Positions 34,819 through 43,929 of a stretch of DNA of 64,000 bases are shown here, piece by piece. The stretch spans positions 1 to 64,000 of the forward strand of contig JACPNQ010000032.1 of NCBI GenBank assembly GCA_016185425.1. Direction: 5' to 3'. The stretch comes from Acidobacteriota bacterium (lineage in GTDB: Bacteria; Acidobacteriota; Terriglobia; Bryobacterales; Bryobacteraceae). The translations under genes were made by a program, and so were the position numbers. Position 1 is the stretch's first letter. Each line of letters opens with the position of its first letter. The notes under the pieces are model-generated. The model ran no database searches. It had not been told where the DNA came from and was given only the letters and a program-made list of their open reading frames with translations.

Positions 34819-35553
34819 ATGCCTACTGCCGCAAAATGGCCCAAAGTGCTCCCTCCGCTCACCGCCGAGCAGCGCCGAATCAGCGATGATTTCATGAAGC
34901 ATTGGCATGACCGTCTGCCCGGTGCGTGGTATGGAATTGTCGAAGGGTTTAACCACAAGTTTCCTGTGCGTCACTCGCGGCCCGGGTTTATCTCGACGCT
35001 CGAAATCGGCGCTGGACTCGGCGAGCACATCCGCTATGAAAAACTGACACCGGAGCAAGAGAAGAATTACTACGCTCTCGAGCTCCGCGAGAACATGGCC
35101 GCGGAGATCCGAAAGAATTTCCCGAAGGTCAACGTCACCGTTGGCGATTGTCAGCAGCAGATGGATTTTCCGGAGGGCTCCATCGACCGCGTTATTGCAG
35201 TGCATGTACTGGAGCACCTGCCAAATCTGCCTGGCGCAATTCGCGAGGCGTATCGCCTGATCAACAAGGAGCGCGGCCAGTTCCTGGTCGTTATCCCTAC
35301 CGAAGGCTCCCTCGCTTATACAATCGCACGCAAGATCTCAGCCGAACGGGAATATAAGAAAAAGTTCGGCGGCGATTATTCCTGGTTCTACAAGCGGGAA
35401 CACATCAACGTGCCGCACGAAATCTACGAAGAGCTAGCCCCCTACTTCACCGTGGAGAGCAAGTCAACGTTCCCGCTCCCCATTCTGCCGATGCTTTTCT
35501 GCAACCTCTGTCTGGGCCTAGCGCTAAAGCCGCGGTCCAAGCCGCTGGTCTAG
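34819..35553 (+). CDS. Class I SAM-dependent methyltransferase
   Basis: 244 residues from ATG 34819 (TTG 34804 is also open). Motif I is ISTLEIGAGLGEHIRY, the acidic loop of the second strand is YYALELRENM, motif II region VTVGDCQQQMDFPEGSIDRVIAVHVLEHLPN, and RLINKERGQFLVVIPTEG follows, as in UbiE/COQ5-like methyltransferases. The acceptor is not evident; the C-terminal hydrophobic tail (LPILPMLFCNLCLGLAL) hints at a lipid or membrane-bound substrate. Its TAG stop shares the bases CTAG with the TAG of the convergent hydrolase gene. Confidence 0.85.
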   Translation: MPTAAKWPKVLPPLTAEQRRISDDFMKHWHDRLPGAWYGIVEGFNHKFPVRHSRPGFISTLEIGAGLGEHIRYEKLTPEQEKNYYALELRENMAAEIRKNFPKVNVTVGDCQQQMDFPEGSIDRVIAVHVLEHLPNLPGAIREAYRLINKERGQFLVVIPTEGSLAYTIARKISAEREYKKKFGGDYSWFYKREHINVPHEIYEELAPYFTVESKSTFPLPILPMLFCNLCLGLALKPRSKPLV

Positions 35554-37754
35554 TTCGCCTCCCGCAACAGCCCCTGATACACGCTCTTCGCCTCGTCGTA
35601 GGCGCGCTTCATCTCACCCTGCTCAGTCAGCCGGATTCGCCCGATCTTCTGGTTAAAGCAGCGCTCTACGGCGGCTAGGCACCATTCGATGCTCGCCCTT
35701 TCGCGAATCGGCTTGTCGCCCACCATCACCCAGATTGGATTTGTGTGCGACGAGGGCAGGATGCGCAGCGCTACCCACGCGCTCTTATCGATCGCGGCGT
35801 TGAACGAGACATCGCGCATCGTGCCGTCCGCGGTAATCTCCTGCGTCGCCACAACATTGCCGTTCACCAGCAATTCCAACGGCACCTTCCGCCCGCCGCC
35901 GATCCGCGCGCGCTCCAATTCCCAATACGGCTTCTGATCCACACGCCGGTTGCGGATCGCATTATCCGGCGCTTCACCAAGTAGCGCCGCCACCTTCGCC
36001 GTCACCTTCACCGTTCCCGGAGCAGCCAGCTTCACCGTCGAGTCCCCCGCCCCCATCTCCATATTGTTCACGCGGAAGTCGATCAGGTGGCTCTTGCCGT
36101 CGGACACATAATTCCGCCCGTCGCGAATACCGATCACCCAGTCGCTGTAATCCAGTTTCGGCTGCCGGACGTAACTTCGCCCCAACCCTACACGGTCACC
36201 GTAGATGCACGGAAAATCGGTCTCGCCTGAGATCCGCGCCCGATATCCAGCGTTCAACGTGTGGTACCAGATGTTCAGCTCGTATGTGTACGGTGTATCG
36301 ACCGTCGATATAAAGTCGGTCAACCCCTGGGTAACCGTGACCACATACTCATTCGCGCCAATCCCGTCAAACGGAGGCAGCTCTTTCGAGGGCAGCTTCG
36401 TGTCCTGAATCTGCAATCCCCAACCCGAATGCGCGTAGCCGGTCACCGCGCCCTGCCCCTTCGCCCAACGCATGATCGGCAGCCCCCAAGTCGGCCAGTC
36501 CTCTATCCGCTGCGTGCCCGGATAGTCCTGTTCCTTCAGGCCCAGCAGCACAATGTGGCCTGTGTGACTCGACGGATGCCCCGACACCTCGACGTCGTAG
36601 CGAATGCGATTGTCGAGCGTCGACACCTTGTTGTCCTTGCCCTCAAAAAACGTCTTCTGGAAATACCATCCCGGTCCCCACGTCAGCACGGAGCCGATCT
36701 TCAGATCCTCGCCCGTTACGTGCCGCAGCATGTCCTGCGGATAGACGCCCTCTGTCGGCCGTTCATAGTGCGCGCAGCCCGCCGCGTGGATGTGGTGGTC
36801 ACCCGAGTACCAGCCCATCTTCGCCAGGTCGATCCAGCGCTCGAGCTGAAATGTCAACTCGCGCTGCGATGTGTCGGTGATCGCAATTTTCCGCGTGCTG
36901 GCGCGGTACTCCGGCCCGCGGCCGACGTCGATCGTGTACGAGCCCGGCGGCAGCATCACGAATTCACCATCGGCCCGATAGACCTGCGGATGGAAGAAGA
37001 AATCGCCGTTCAGGCGCTTGGTCTGCGGCGGGTAGACGCGCTTCATCTCATCGCGGATCAGGAAACTCGCCGTCGCCGGTTTGCCGTCCACGTCCTTCAC
37101 CCGGAATACCACCTTCGCGGCCGGTACGGCCGTAAAAAGGATGTCCACCTCGGAGCGGAAGCCCAGGTCCTGCGTCCCTTGACCGACATCGAAGATGAGC
37201 TTCGCCTCGCGCTTTCCAGCGTCCTTCGAATAGAGCTGCAAGATTCGATACTCAAGCTCCAGTCCTGAGAGATGCGGTTTCATCGGCTGCTTGTTGAACA
37301 TCGCGTGATCGATCCAACGCCGCCCCACCGCGCCCGCGGAAGTATTGGCCAACTGACCCGAATTCGGACTCTCCACGGCCAGCACCGCCGTAATCCCCGC
37401 CTGGTTATTCACCTTCACCAAAAACGCCCGCCAACCCTGCTCCATCAGCCGAGCCTGTGCCTGTCCCTGCTGCACTTTCACACGGCTCTCCGGGTTGATT
37501 TCAATCCCGGCTATGACGTACTTGTCCAGAATCTTCTGTATCGCCTCCACCTGCGCCTTGCCTCCGTTCGGAGTGGCGATCAGTTTCTGGAGTGCGCCCG
37601 AATCGGCGCCAGGCAGCGGTTCTCCCACAATCTCCAGCGCCTGCATCACCCGCGATACCTGCGAGGCGAAGGGCTGAAACTCGACTTGCGACACCAGTGG
37701 CAATTCTTCGGCATGTAAACAGACGGCGAGTGCGATCAGGGTGAGCGGCTTCAT
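35550..37754 (-). CDS. CehA/McbA-type metallohydrolase, exported
   Basis: 734 residues from ATG 37754, with a signal peptide (MKPLTLIALAVCLHA). A long N-terminal region (about 20-230) precedes a beta-sandwich (VVFRVKDVDGKPATASFLI) and a PHP-like metal-dependent hydrolase domain (about 340-600) with HxH in SGDHHIHAAGCAHY and further ligands in GYAHSGWG. This family includes carbaryl hydrolase CehA, but most members have unknown phosphoesterase or amidohydrolase substrates. It is monocistronic and divergent from cstA. The start removes a 38-residue Arg-rich extension that has no signal peptide. Confidence 0.82.
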   Translation of the reverse strand: MKPLTLIALAVCLHAEELPLVSQVEFQPFASQVSRVMQALEIVGEPLPGADSGALQKLIATPNGGKAQVEAIQKILDKYVIAGIEINPESRVKVQQGQAQARLMEQGWRAFLVKVNNQAGITAVLAVESPNSGQLANTSAGAVGRRWIDHAMFNKQPMKPHLSGLELEYRILQLYSKDAGKREAKLIFDVGQGTQDLGFRSEVDILFTAVPAAKVVFRVKDVDGKPATASFLIRDEMKRVYPPQTKRLNGDFFFHPQVYRADGEFVMLPPGSYTIDVGRGPEYRASTRKIAITDTSQRELTFQLERWIDLAKMGWYSGDHHIHAAGCAHYERPTEGVYPQDMLRHVTGEDLKIGSVLTWGPGWYFQKTFFEGKDNKVSTLDNRIRYDVEVSGHPSSHTGHIVLLGLKEQDYPGTQRIEDWPTWGLPIMRWAKGQGAVTGYAHSGWGLQIQDTKLPSKELPPFDGIGANEYVVTVTQGLTDFISTVDTPYTYELNIWYHTLNAGYRARISGETDFPCIYGDRVGLGRSYVRQPKLDYSDWVIGIRDGRNYVSDGKSHLIDFRVNNMEMGAGDSTVKLAAPGTVKVTAKVAALLGEAPDNAIRNRRVDQKPYWELERARIGGGRKVPLELLVNGNVVATQEITADGTMRDVSFNAAIDKSAWVALRILPSSHTNPIWVMVGDKPIRERASIEWCLAAVERCFNQKIGRIRLTEQGEMKRAYDEAKSVYQGLLREAN

Positions 37755-38130
37755 GGGGACGTTGTAACACAATCCGCGCGGCAACGGGCGACGTGCACGG
37801 CAATCATCATCTAGGATGTTGAGGAGCGCACCGGCGGAAAGCTGCGCCTCAGCCCCGGCACGCGGCATGGCTCCAATCTGACCGGTCTTGGCAGGCGCGC
37901 GCCTGGCCGAAATGGTGCGCTACGCCAGAACCAAAGGGTTCGCACCCCACGAATGTTGAGCAAGGAAAGCGGACCGATCTTTCCGCCGCCCATTGGGGCT
38001 TTACTCAGCTGAGTTCCGCGCCGAGTAGGGCGAAGAGATGGGCGGACTATTCGAGAAGCACCGCCAACGAATAACCCGCGCTGGTACGAACGCGCCCGCA
38101 ACGGGTACAATTCAGAATTCCGGGAAAAGA
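37755..38130. other. Intergenic region between the CehA-type gene and cstA
   Basis: 376 bases between divergent starts; no convincing ORF or RNA. TACAAT at 38106-38111 may be the -10 box for cstA, but the -35 position is poor. A short inverted repeat (GGAAAG/CTTTCC) lies in the middle. Nothing else was recognised. Confidence 0.4.
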
Positions 38131-40185
38131 ATGCGGCATCTCATTTCAGCAGGATTCGGACTCGTCGGCGCGCTCGCCCTGGCAGGCATCGCTATCAATC
38201 GCGGCGAACCGGTCAACAGCATGTGGCTGGTCATCGCCGCGGTTTGCGTCTACATCTTCGCCTACCGCGTCTACGCCTCCTGGATCGCCGCGAAGGTGAT
38301 GGCGCTCGACGACAACCGCGCCACGCCCGCCGAACGCCTCCGTAACGGCCACGACTACGAGCCGACAAACAAGTGGATCGTCTTCGGTCACCATTTCGCC
38401 GCTATCGCCGGGCCAGGACCGTTAGTCGGGCCGACGCTTGCCGCACAATTCGGCTATTTGCCTGGAACCCTCTGGATCATCATTGGCGCCGTGCTCGGGG
38501 GCTGCGTGCAGGATTTCGTCATCCTGTTCTGCTCGATGCGGCGCGATGGCAAATCGCTCGGACAGATGGCCCGCGAAGAGATCGGCCGCGTTGGCGGCTT
38601 TACGGCACTCGTCACCGTGCTGCTGATCATGATCATTCTGCTCGCGGTCGTCGCGTTGGTCGTCGTCAACGCGCTCAAAGGCTCGCCATGGGGTACGTTC
38701 ACTATCGCCGCCACGATGCCCATCGCGATCTTCATGGGCCTCTATCTACGCTATCTCCGTCCCGGCAAAGTGCTCGAAATCTCCGTCATCGGTTTCCTTC
38801 TCGTTCTCGGCTCGATCTTCGCCGGCGAGTGGGTCGCGCACTCGCCGGAATGGGCGCCCTGGTTCACTCTCTCCGGGGTCAGCCTCGCGCTCTGTATCAT
38901 CGTCTATGGCTTCGCCGCCAGCGCGCTGCCCGTCTGGCTGCTCCTCGCTCCTCGTGATTACCTCAGCACCTTCGTCAAATTGGGCGTCGTCATTCTGCTC
39001 GGTATCGGTATCCTTTTCGTCCAGCCGCAATTGCAAATGCCCGCGCTAACGCGGTTCATCGACGGGACCGGCCCCGTGTTCGCCGGCGACGTCTTCCCGT
39101 TCTGCTTCATCACCATCGCCTGCGGCGCCATCAGTGGGTTCCACTCGCTCATCTCCTCCGGCACCACTCCCAAAATGGTGGCGAAGGAAACCCACGCACT
39201 CCCGGTCGGCTACGCGTCGATGCTGCTCGAGAGCTTCGTTGCTATCATGGCGATCGTCAGCGCGTGCGTGCTCGATCCGGGCGTCTACTTTGCCATCAAC
39301 TCACCCGCCGGTATCGTCGGAACAACGGCCGACACCGCCGTGAAAACGATTGCCGCCTGGGGTTTCCCGGTAACGGCGGACCAGATGGCGGCGCTCGCCA
39401 AAAGCGTCGGCGAAGAAACTCTGTTCTATCGCACCGGTGGCGCGCCGTCACTGGCTCTCGGTATGGCGCACATCTTCGCCAAGGGCGGCGGAGGCGAAAG
39501 GCTGCTGGCGTTTTGGTATCACTTCGCAATCATGTTTGAGGCCCTGTTTATCCTCACCGTAATCGACGCCGGCACTCGCGTCGGCCGTTTCATGCTGCAG
39601 GACCTGCTCGGCCAGTTCTATGCACCTCTAGGCCGCACAAGCTGGATGCCCGGCGTCATCGGATCGAGCGCCGCCATCGTCCTAAGCTGGGGTTATTTTC
39701 TCTATCAGGGCGTGCGCGATCCCCTCGGCGGCATCAATTCCCTGTGGCCGCTGTTCGGCATTGCCAATCAGCTTCTCGCCATTATCGCCCTCTGCCTTAG
39801 CACTACCGTGCTGATCAAAATGCACGGCAGGAAGTACATCTGGATTCCGCTCGTTCCAATGGCCTGGCTGGGCACGGTGACATTCAGCTCTGCGCTGATG
39901 AAAATCTTCTCCGCTCATCCACGCATTGGTTTCCTGTCGGCGGCGGAGATGCTCGAAAAACAGCTTTCCACGGGCAAATTAACGCCGGCACAAATCGAGT
40001 CCACCAGAACGCTGATCTTCAACAACTATCTTGACGCCTTCGTCTGCGGGCTGTTCCTGGTGCTGGTGTCGACGATCCTCATCGATTCGGCGCGCCAGTG
40101 GATCGGCCTGCTCCAGGGCACGCGCACCGATAAGAGCACAGAGACGCCGTTTCTTCCCAGTACGTTGCGTCCGGAGGAGATCTAA
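38131..40185 (+). CDS. cstA: Carbon starvation protein CstA-type membrane transporter
   Basis: 684-residue protein with about 16 membrane helices. Family motifs include NGHDYEPTNKWIVFGHHFAAIAGPGPLVGPTLAAQ at 75-110 (read as NGHDYEPTNKW plus HHFAAIAGPGPL) and ISSGTTPKM. CstA proteins import pyruvate or peptides and are induced when carbon is scarce. The start is ATG 38131, after GGGAAAAG; the upstream open stretch has no membrane character. A 58-codon YbdD-like gene follows two bases after its stop, the usual partner arrangement. Confidence 0.92.
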   Translation: MRHLISAGFGLVGALALAGIAINRGEPVNSMWLVIAAVCVYIFAYRVYASWIAAKVMALDDNRATPAERLRNGHDYEPTNKWIVFGHHFAAIAGPGPLVGPTLAAQFGYLPGTLWIIIGAVLGGCVQDFVILFCSMRRDGKSLGQMAREEIGRVGGFTALVTVLLIMIILLAVVALVVVNALKGSPWGTFTIAATMPIAIFMGLYLRYLRPGKVLEISVIGFLLVLGSIFAGEWVAHSPEWAPWFTLSGVSLALCIIVYGFAASALPVWLLLAPRDYLSTFVKLGVVILLGIGILFVQPQLQMPALTRFIDGTGPVFAGDVFPFCFITIACGAISGFHSLISSGTTPKMVAKETHALPVGYASMLLESFVAIMAIVSACVLDPGVYFAINSPAGIVGTTADTAVKTIAAWGFPVTADQMAALAKSVGEETLFYRTGGAPSLALGMAHIFAKGGGGERLLAFWYHFAIMFEALFILTVIDAGTRVGRFMLQDLLGQFYAPLGRTSWMPGVIGSSAAIVLSWGYFLYQGVRDPLGGINSLWPLFGIANQLLAIIALCLSTTVLIKMHGRKYIWIPLVPMAWLGTVTFSSALMKIFSAHPRIGFLSAAEMLEKQLSTGKLTPAQIESTRTLIFNNYLDAFVCGLFLVLVSTILIDSARQWIGLLQGTRTDKSTETPFLPSTLRPEEI

Positions 40186-40187
40186 CG

Positions 40188-40364
40188 ATGGCCACACTAC
40201 GCCAGTTGGGCCAAACAATCCTCGCGATCCTGCGCGAGCTGGCGGATGAAAACGCCTACCGCCGCCATCTGAAAGTCCACGGCCGCGTAAACACAGCAGA
40301 AGAGTACCGCCGCTTTCAGGCCGAGCATTTCCGCGCCAAATACCAGCGCGCCAAGTGCTGCTAA
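40188..40364 (+). CDS. Small YbdD/YjiX-type protein (CstA partner)
   Basis: 58 codons, preceded by GGAGGAG at about seven bases and starting two bases after the cstA stop. The sequence has the family pattern: a Tyr/His segment (NAYRRHLKVHGRVNTAEEY), an F-x-AEHFRAKY stretch and a terminal Cys-Cys (AKCC), as in E. coli YbdD, which ends in ARCC. YbdD-type proteins are encoded with CstA or BtsT transporters and are needed for transport. Some relatives are reported to end with selenocysteine; here both codons are TGC, so they are plain cysteines. Confidence 0.82.
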   Translation: MATLRQLGQTILAILRELADENAYRRHLKVHGRVNTAEEYRRFQAEHFRAKYQRAKCC

Positions 40365-40450
40365 TACGTTCGCAAAGTTCCCCCTTGCGCCGGGCGGCTC
40401 GTGCCGAACCCGCCTCCGCCCCGCACAAGGATAGAGGGCCGAATAGGGTT

Positions 40451-40729
40451 TTAGGCTGAGCGAGTTACCCAGCAATAGCCGTGGCGCAAGATCGTCTGGA
40501 TCTCGCCGCCAAGGTTAAACAGCTTCACCTTCCGGCGAAGACGCTGGATGTGCACGTCCAGGGTGCGTGTCCGCACTCCGCCCGTGTACCCCCAAATCGT
40601 GCTAAGCAAGTACTCACGAGTTAAGCATTGTCCCGCGTGTTCACGAAGCAATTGAAGCAGCTCGGCTTCTTTCTTGGTCAGGTGGAGGGAGCCAGTGAAC
40701 TCGGGGATAGCCATGGCAGTTGATAACAT
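40451..40729 (-). CDS. Stand-alone winged-helix (OmpR-type) DNA-binding protein
   Basis: 92 residues consisting only of the C-terminal effector domain of OmpR/PhoB regulators: LTKKEAELLQLL, the recognition helix region GVRTRTLDVHIQRLRRKV and the wing ILRHGYCWV. There is no receiver domain. ATG 40729 is chosen because GAGGAG lies eight bases before it; a start nine bases upstream would touch the ribosome-binding site. How it senses a signal is unknown. The Cys-rich small protein gene lies 74 bases upstream on the same strand. Confidence 0.8.
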   Translation of the reverse strand: MLSTAMAIPEFTGSLHLTKKEAELLQLLREHAGQCLTREYLLSTIWGYTGGVRTRTLDVHIQRLRRKVKLFNLGGEIQTILRHGYCWVTRSA

Positions 40730-40803
40730 TGGGTACATCTCCTCACTTGTGTTACGGGGGAAACAGCCTCAAGGTTTCAACTTCGTAATCTTTGAAATTT
40801 TAC

Positions 40804-41082
40804 CTACGCAGCCACCGTTCCAATCTGAATAAGTTTTGGTACTTCTAGTACCATTGCTGGCTCTTCCGGTTCCACACCGCAGGCCCAAAGGAACGTGTGT
40901 TCCATCTGTCGGCACGCGCCGTGGCAGTATAGTTTGCGAAAGGCACTTCGTGCCCAATCCGCCGTCGGGTTTGACGTCAACGCGCTTACCGACTCCGCCG
41001 TCTGCCGCACACATTGCAGGCACTCCGATCCTGTGGAATCACAGTCTTCCGGATAATAACCTGCGGTCACAGACGTACCCAT
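40804..41082 (-). CDS. Small cysteine-rich protein of unknown function
   Basis: 92 residues from ATG 41082, with GGGGAG nine bases before it. Six cysteines occur as C-x6-C-x2-C (DCDSTGSECLQC) and, later, CHGAC and WACG, a spacing that could bind a metal or cluster or form disulfides; there is no signal peptide. The C-terminal third is hydrophobic and acidic (EPEEPAMVLEVPKL). I do not recognise a family. The surrounding 700 bases are less GC-rich than the rest of the window. A longer GTG-started form (to 41151) is possible. Confidence 0.5.
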   Translation of the reverse strand: MGTSVTAGYYPEDCDSTGSECLQCVRQTAESVSALTSNPTADWARSAFRKLYCHGACRQMEHTFLWACGVEPEEPAMVLEVPKLIQIGTVAA

Positions 41083-41213
41083 GTCACGATTCTCCCCATG
41101 CAAGGCGTTTTCACTTTTTAAATTTGTGGTGCGTTTACAGTTGTACTGCACTTTACCCTATACGGCATAGACCGCTGAGGTGGAGGGACTTAAGGTCTTG
41201 TGGGGGAATGCCG

Positions 41214-41231
41214 CCCCCCTCGATTGGGGGG
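41214..41231 (-). terminator. Possible terminator after the MaoC gene
   Basis: A 6-bp C/G stem (41214-41219 with 41226-41231) directly past the MaoC gene's stop. It has no clear T run on the minus strand, but AGTTTTC follows on the plus strand, so it may also serve plus-strand transcripts. Confidence 0.35.
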
Positions 41232-41236
41232 AGTTT

Positions 41237-41713
41237 TCAAACTTCTGTACCGGTCACCACCCGCAGCACCCAGTCCGCCACGCACACCGGCTTTTCTTGT
41301 CCCTCCGCCTCTACCGTCACTTGCCACACGACCTCGACTCCCCCCGGCCGCACTCCGCAACCGAGGAGCGAAAAGTGGCCGCGAATCCTGCTCCCGGCCC
41401 GTACTGGCGCGGGAAAGCGGACCTTGTTCAGCCCGTAATTAATCGTTGCCGATTGACCGATTTGGAGGGCGAATGCTTCGGCCGCCATTCGCGAGAGGAG
41501 GCTGAGGGTGAGGAATCCGTGAGCAATGGTAGTACCCCAAGGACTCTGCTCCTTCGCGCGATCTGTATCGACATGAATCCATTGGCGATCGCCGGAAACG
41601 GCGGCGAAGGAATCGATCATTTCCTGCGGAACGGCGAACCAGGAACTGGCGGCAACCTCTGGCCCGCCGGCCAGAGACTGCAGTTCATCGAGAGAGGCTA
41701 TGACGCGGGGCAC
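41237..41713 (-). CDS. MaoC-like (R)-hydratase domain protein
   Basis: 158-residue single hot-dog-fold protein. The catalytic Asp and His of (R)-specific enoyl-CoA hydratases appear in SGDRQWIHVDTDRA, followed by GTTIAHGFLTLSLL and INYGLNKVRFPAPVRAGSRIRG. It should hydrate trans-2-enoyl-CoA or a similar thioester. GTG start at 41713, three bases after the upstream acyltransferase stop. Co-location with fabD, a glycosyltransferase and an acyltransferase suggests lipid or glycolipid synthesis. Confidence 0.87.
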   Translation of the reverse strand: MPRVIASLDELQSLAGGPEVAASSWFAVPQEMIDSFAAVSGDRQWIHVDTDRAKEQSPWGTTIAHGFLTLSLLSRMAAEAFALQIGQSATINYGLNKVRFPAPVRAGSRIRGHFSLLGCGVRPGGVEVVWQVTVEAEGQEKPVCVADWVLRVVTGTEV

Positions 41714-41716
41714 CTA

Positions 41717-42829
41717 CTAGAAATACCGCAAACAGGCCGCATCGGAGGTGCGTTTTTTGTGCAAAAACCATGCACAAAGTGGGTATAAAAGCACCAAAAC
41801 CATGCACCAGACTGCATACACGCCAACAAGCCCAAAGTCCGGCCTCTGCCCGGCGATGAATGCGTAAACCACTGCGGCTCCATGGATTAGCGGCAAATGG
41901 AGCAAGTAAAAGAAGAGCGGTACGCGCCCAAACAAAACGACGTGTTTCCAGACTCCGGAAACCGTATCCGGCAGGCGGCTGAACAGGAGGAGTGCCGGCC
42001 CCAGTGTCATGAGGATGTACAAGAGGGAGGGTGGATACTTCAGGCAGTTGAAGTACGAGTACACTCCCCCCGCCCAAGGCCGCGGATCGCCATAAAAATT
42101 GGCGAGTCGAAGGGTGAGGAACAGCGCGGTTGCGGCGAGGCCGATACGTGCTACCTTCGCTTTGTCGCGGAAGACCAGCCCGAACCCATAGCCGGCAAAG
42201 AGGATAGCGATCCAGGGCAGCAGTGGATACTGCGGGAAAAATATATATCCCGGCGCGATCTCCATGTTCTTCCGGTCATGCAGAATCCGCCACAACCACC
42301 CGAAGTGGCCGAACTGCTCGGCGTGGATTCCGTCGGTGAGGTTGTGCAGGAAGATCACCACAACTCCAGCAAGAGCAATTGCTTGCGCGGAAATCCTCAA
42401 GCGGATCGCGAGCGCGAGAAAGACCATCGCCCAGCCGATTGCCCAGATCACCTGGCCAACGCTGTAGTGGTAATCGAAATTGAAGAACCAGCCGAAACAG
42501 CGCACCCACGTGAGTTCAAGGAACACGAGCCATAACCCGCGTGTGGCGAGGAAGTAGCTCAATTCGCTCGGGGATTTGCGTTCCGCCTGGAGCCAGGCGC
42601 TGGTTCCGGCGAGGAAGACGAACACGGGCGCGCAGAAGTGCGAGATCCAGCGCGTGAGGAAGAGCGACGGCCAGGTTTTGGCAGGGTCCATCGGGTCGAC
42701 AGAGAGATCGCCGAAGAAGTCGCGCGTGTGGTCGAGCGCCATCAGGAGGATGACCATACCGCGCAGCAGGTCTATCGAATCGAGGCGCTCGGAACGTCCC
42801 GTCACGCGAACTGCTGAAAGAACTGCCAT
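41717..42829 (-). CDS. HGSNAT/DUF1624-type membrane acyltransferase
   Basis: About 370 residues and ten membrane helices. The N-terminal motif LDSIDLLRGMVILLMALDHTRDFFGD is typical of the heparan-alpha-glucosaminide N-acetyltransferase/YeiB group, in which the first His/Asp pair takes an acetyl group across the membrane. Two starts are possible: ATG 42829, overlapping the glycosyltransferase gene by 28 bases, or GTG 42805, giving a GTGA overlap like the ATGA overlaps common in this window; neither has a clear ribosome-binding site. It may acylate a glycan made by the preceding glycosyltransferase. Confidence 0.8.
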   Translation of the reverse strand: MAVLSAVRVTGRSERLDSIDLLRGMVILLMALDHTRDFFGDLSVDPMDPAKTWPSLFLTRWISHFCAPVFVFLAGTSAWLQAERKSPSELSYFLATRGLWLVFLELTWVRCFGWFFNFDYHYSVGQVIWAIGWAMVFLALAIRLRISAQAIALAGVVVIFLHNLTDGIHAEQFGHFGWLWRILHDRKNMEIAPGYIFFPQYPLLPWIAILFAGYGFGLVFRDKAKVARIGLAATALFLTLRLANFYGDPRPWAGGVYSYFNCLKYPPSLLYILMTLGPALLLFSRLPDTVSGVWKHVVLFGRVPLFFYLLHLPLIHGAAVVYAFIAGQRPDFGLVGVYAVWCMVLVLLYPLCAWFLHKKRTSDAACLRYF

Positions 42830-43908
42830 GAGCGTGCGGCGCAGAGATCCCAGCGGTATCGCTGCGCGACGACGCGTCCCGATTCGGCAACTTCGGCGGC
42901 TGTCGATGGAGAGAGCAGCAGCTTGTCGAGACCGTCGCGAATGTCCGCCGGGCTGTGCGGATCGACATGCACAGCGCCGCCGCCGGTGATTTCCGGCATG
43001 CAGGAGTTGTTGGAGGTGAGGACAGGTACGCCGGCGGCCATCGCCTGCGCGACCGGAAAGCCGAATCCTTCGTATAGCGACGGGTATGCGAACACCGAAG
43101 CCGCGCGGGTGAGGCCGGGCAACTCCGCTTCCGGAACATAGCCCAGGTAGCGCACGCCGGGGAGGCCGGAGAGGATGCGCTTCGACGTCGTGCCGGCGGC
43201 CCAACCCATCGGCCCAGCGAACACGAGTTCCACCTCATCACGCACCGGCTGCGGCAGCAGCAAGTAGGCATCGAGCAGCGCGTCGAGGTTCTTACGCGGC
43301 TCAATCGTTCCAACGTGGAGGATGAATTGTTTGGAGAGTTTCCAATGCGTCCGAACACGCGAAGCATCGGCATCGGTGACCTTGAAGTAAATTTCAGGCA
43401 CACCGGAATGGATAGCCACGATTTTTTCGGGCTTCAGGTTGAGGACGCGGATGGCGTCCTGCCGTGTGTTTTCGCTTACGGCGATGAGGCCGTCGGCGCG
43501 ATTGAGGATGCGTTCCGCGAATCGTTTGTCGGCCTGGATATTGCCCGCGGTATGGAACTCGGGCGTCAGCCAACTGGTCATATCGTGCACGGTAGCAGTG
43601 AGAGCCATGCCCTTCACGCCGCCGTGAACCTGGTTGGTGACGTGGAAAACCTGAGCGTTGCGAGTGGCCATTCTGCGCGTGAGAGCGAAGTGATTGGACG
43701 CCAGCAGCCACGCAATGCGCGGCGCGGTGTGAACCAGGCTCATCACGGACGATTCATGCGTCAACTCGCCGACATTGCGAATGAACGGATAGGCGTCGAC
43801 GGAGTGTTCACTGGAGGCGCGTTGGAGCGCCTGGATCCAGTGATAGAGATAGTTCTTCACTCCCGCACTGCGTAGCAGCAGTGGAGATGCATCGACGGAG
43901 ATCCGCAT
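42802..43908 (-). CDS. GT4-family glycosyltransferase
   Basis: 368-residue GT-B enzyme similar to mannosyl- and rhamnosyltransferases of envelope polysaccharide loci. Landmarks are ISVDASPLLLRSAGVKNYL near the N-terminus (donor/acceptor loop), VSENTRQDAIRVL, LHVGTIEPRKNLDALL and the C-terminal nucleotide-sugar site YPSLYEGFGFPVAQAMAAG with E-x7-E type acidic pair. Cytoplasmic, probably membrane-associated. It lies between fabD (21 bases upstream) and the acyltransferase (overlapping). Confidence 0.9.
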   Translation of the reverse strand: MRISVDASPLLLRSAGVKNYLYHWIQALQRASSEHSVDAYPFIRNVGELTHESSVMSLVHTAPRIAWLLASNHFALTRRMATRNAQVFHVTNQVHGGVKGMALTATVHDMTSWLTPEFHTAGNIQADKRFAERILNRADGLIAVSENTRQDAIRVLNLKPEKIVAIHSGVPEIYFKVTDADASRVRTHWKLSKQFILHVGTIEPRKNLDALLDAYLLLPQPVRDEVELVFAGPMGWAAGTTSKRILSGLPGVRYLGYVPEAELPGLTRAASVFAYPSLYEGFGFPVAQAMAAGVPVLTSNNSCMPEITGGGAVHVDPHSPADIRDGLDKLLLSPSTAAEVAESGRVVAQRYRWDLCAARSWQFFQQFA

Positions 43909-43929
43909 CGTTGATTAACCGGAGACCTG

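Noticed and set aside
36261..37268. 335-codon plus-strand ORF
   Set aside because: Antisense to the CehA-type gene, Arg/His-rich and without recognisable features.
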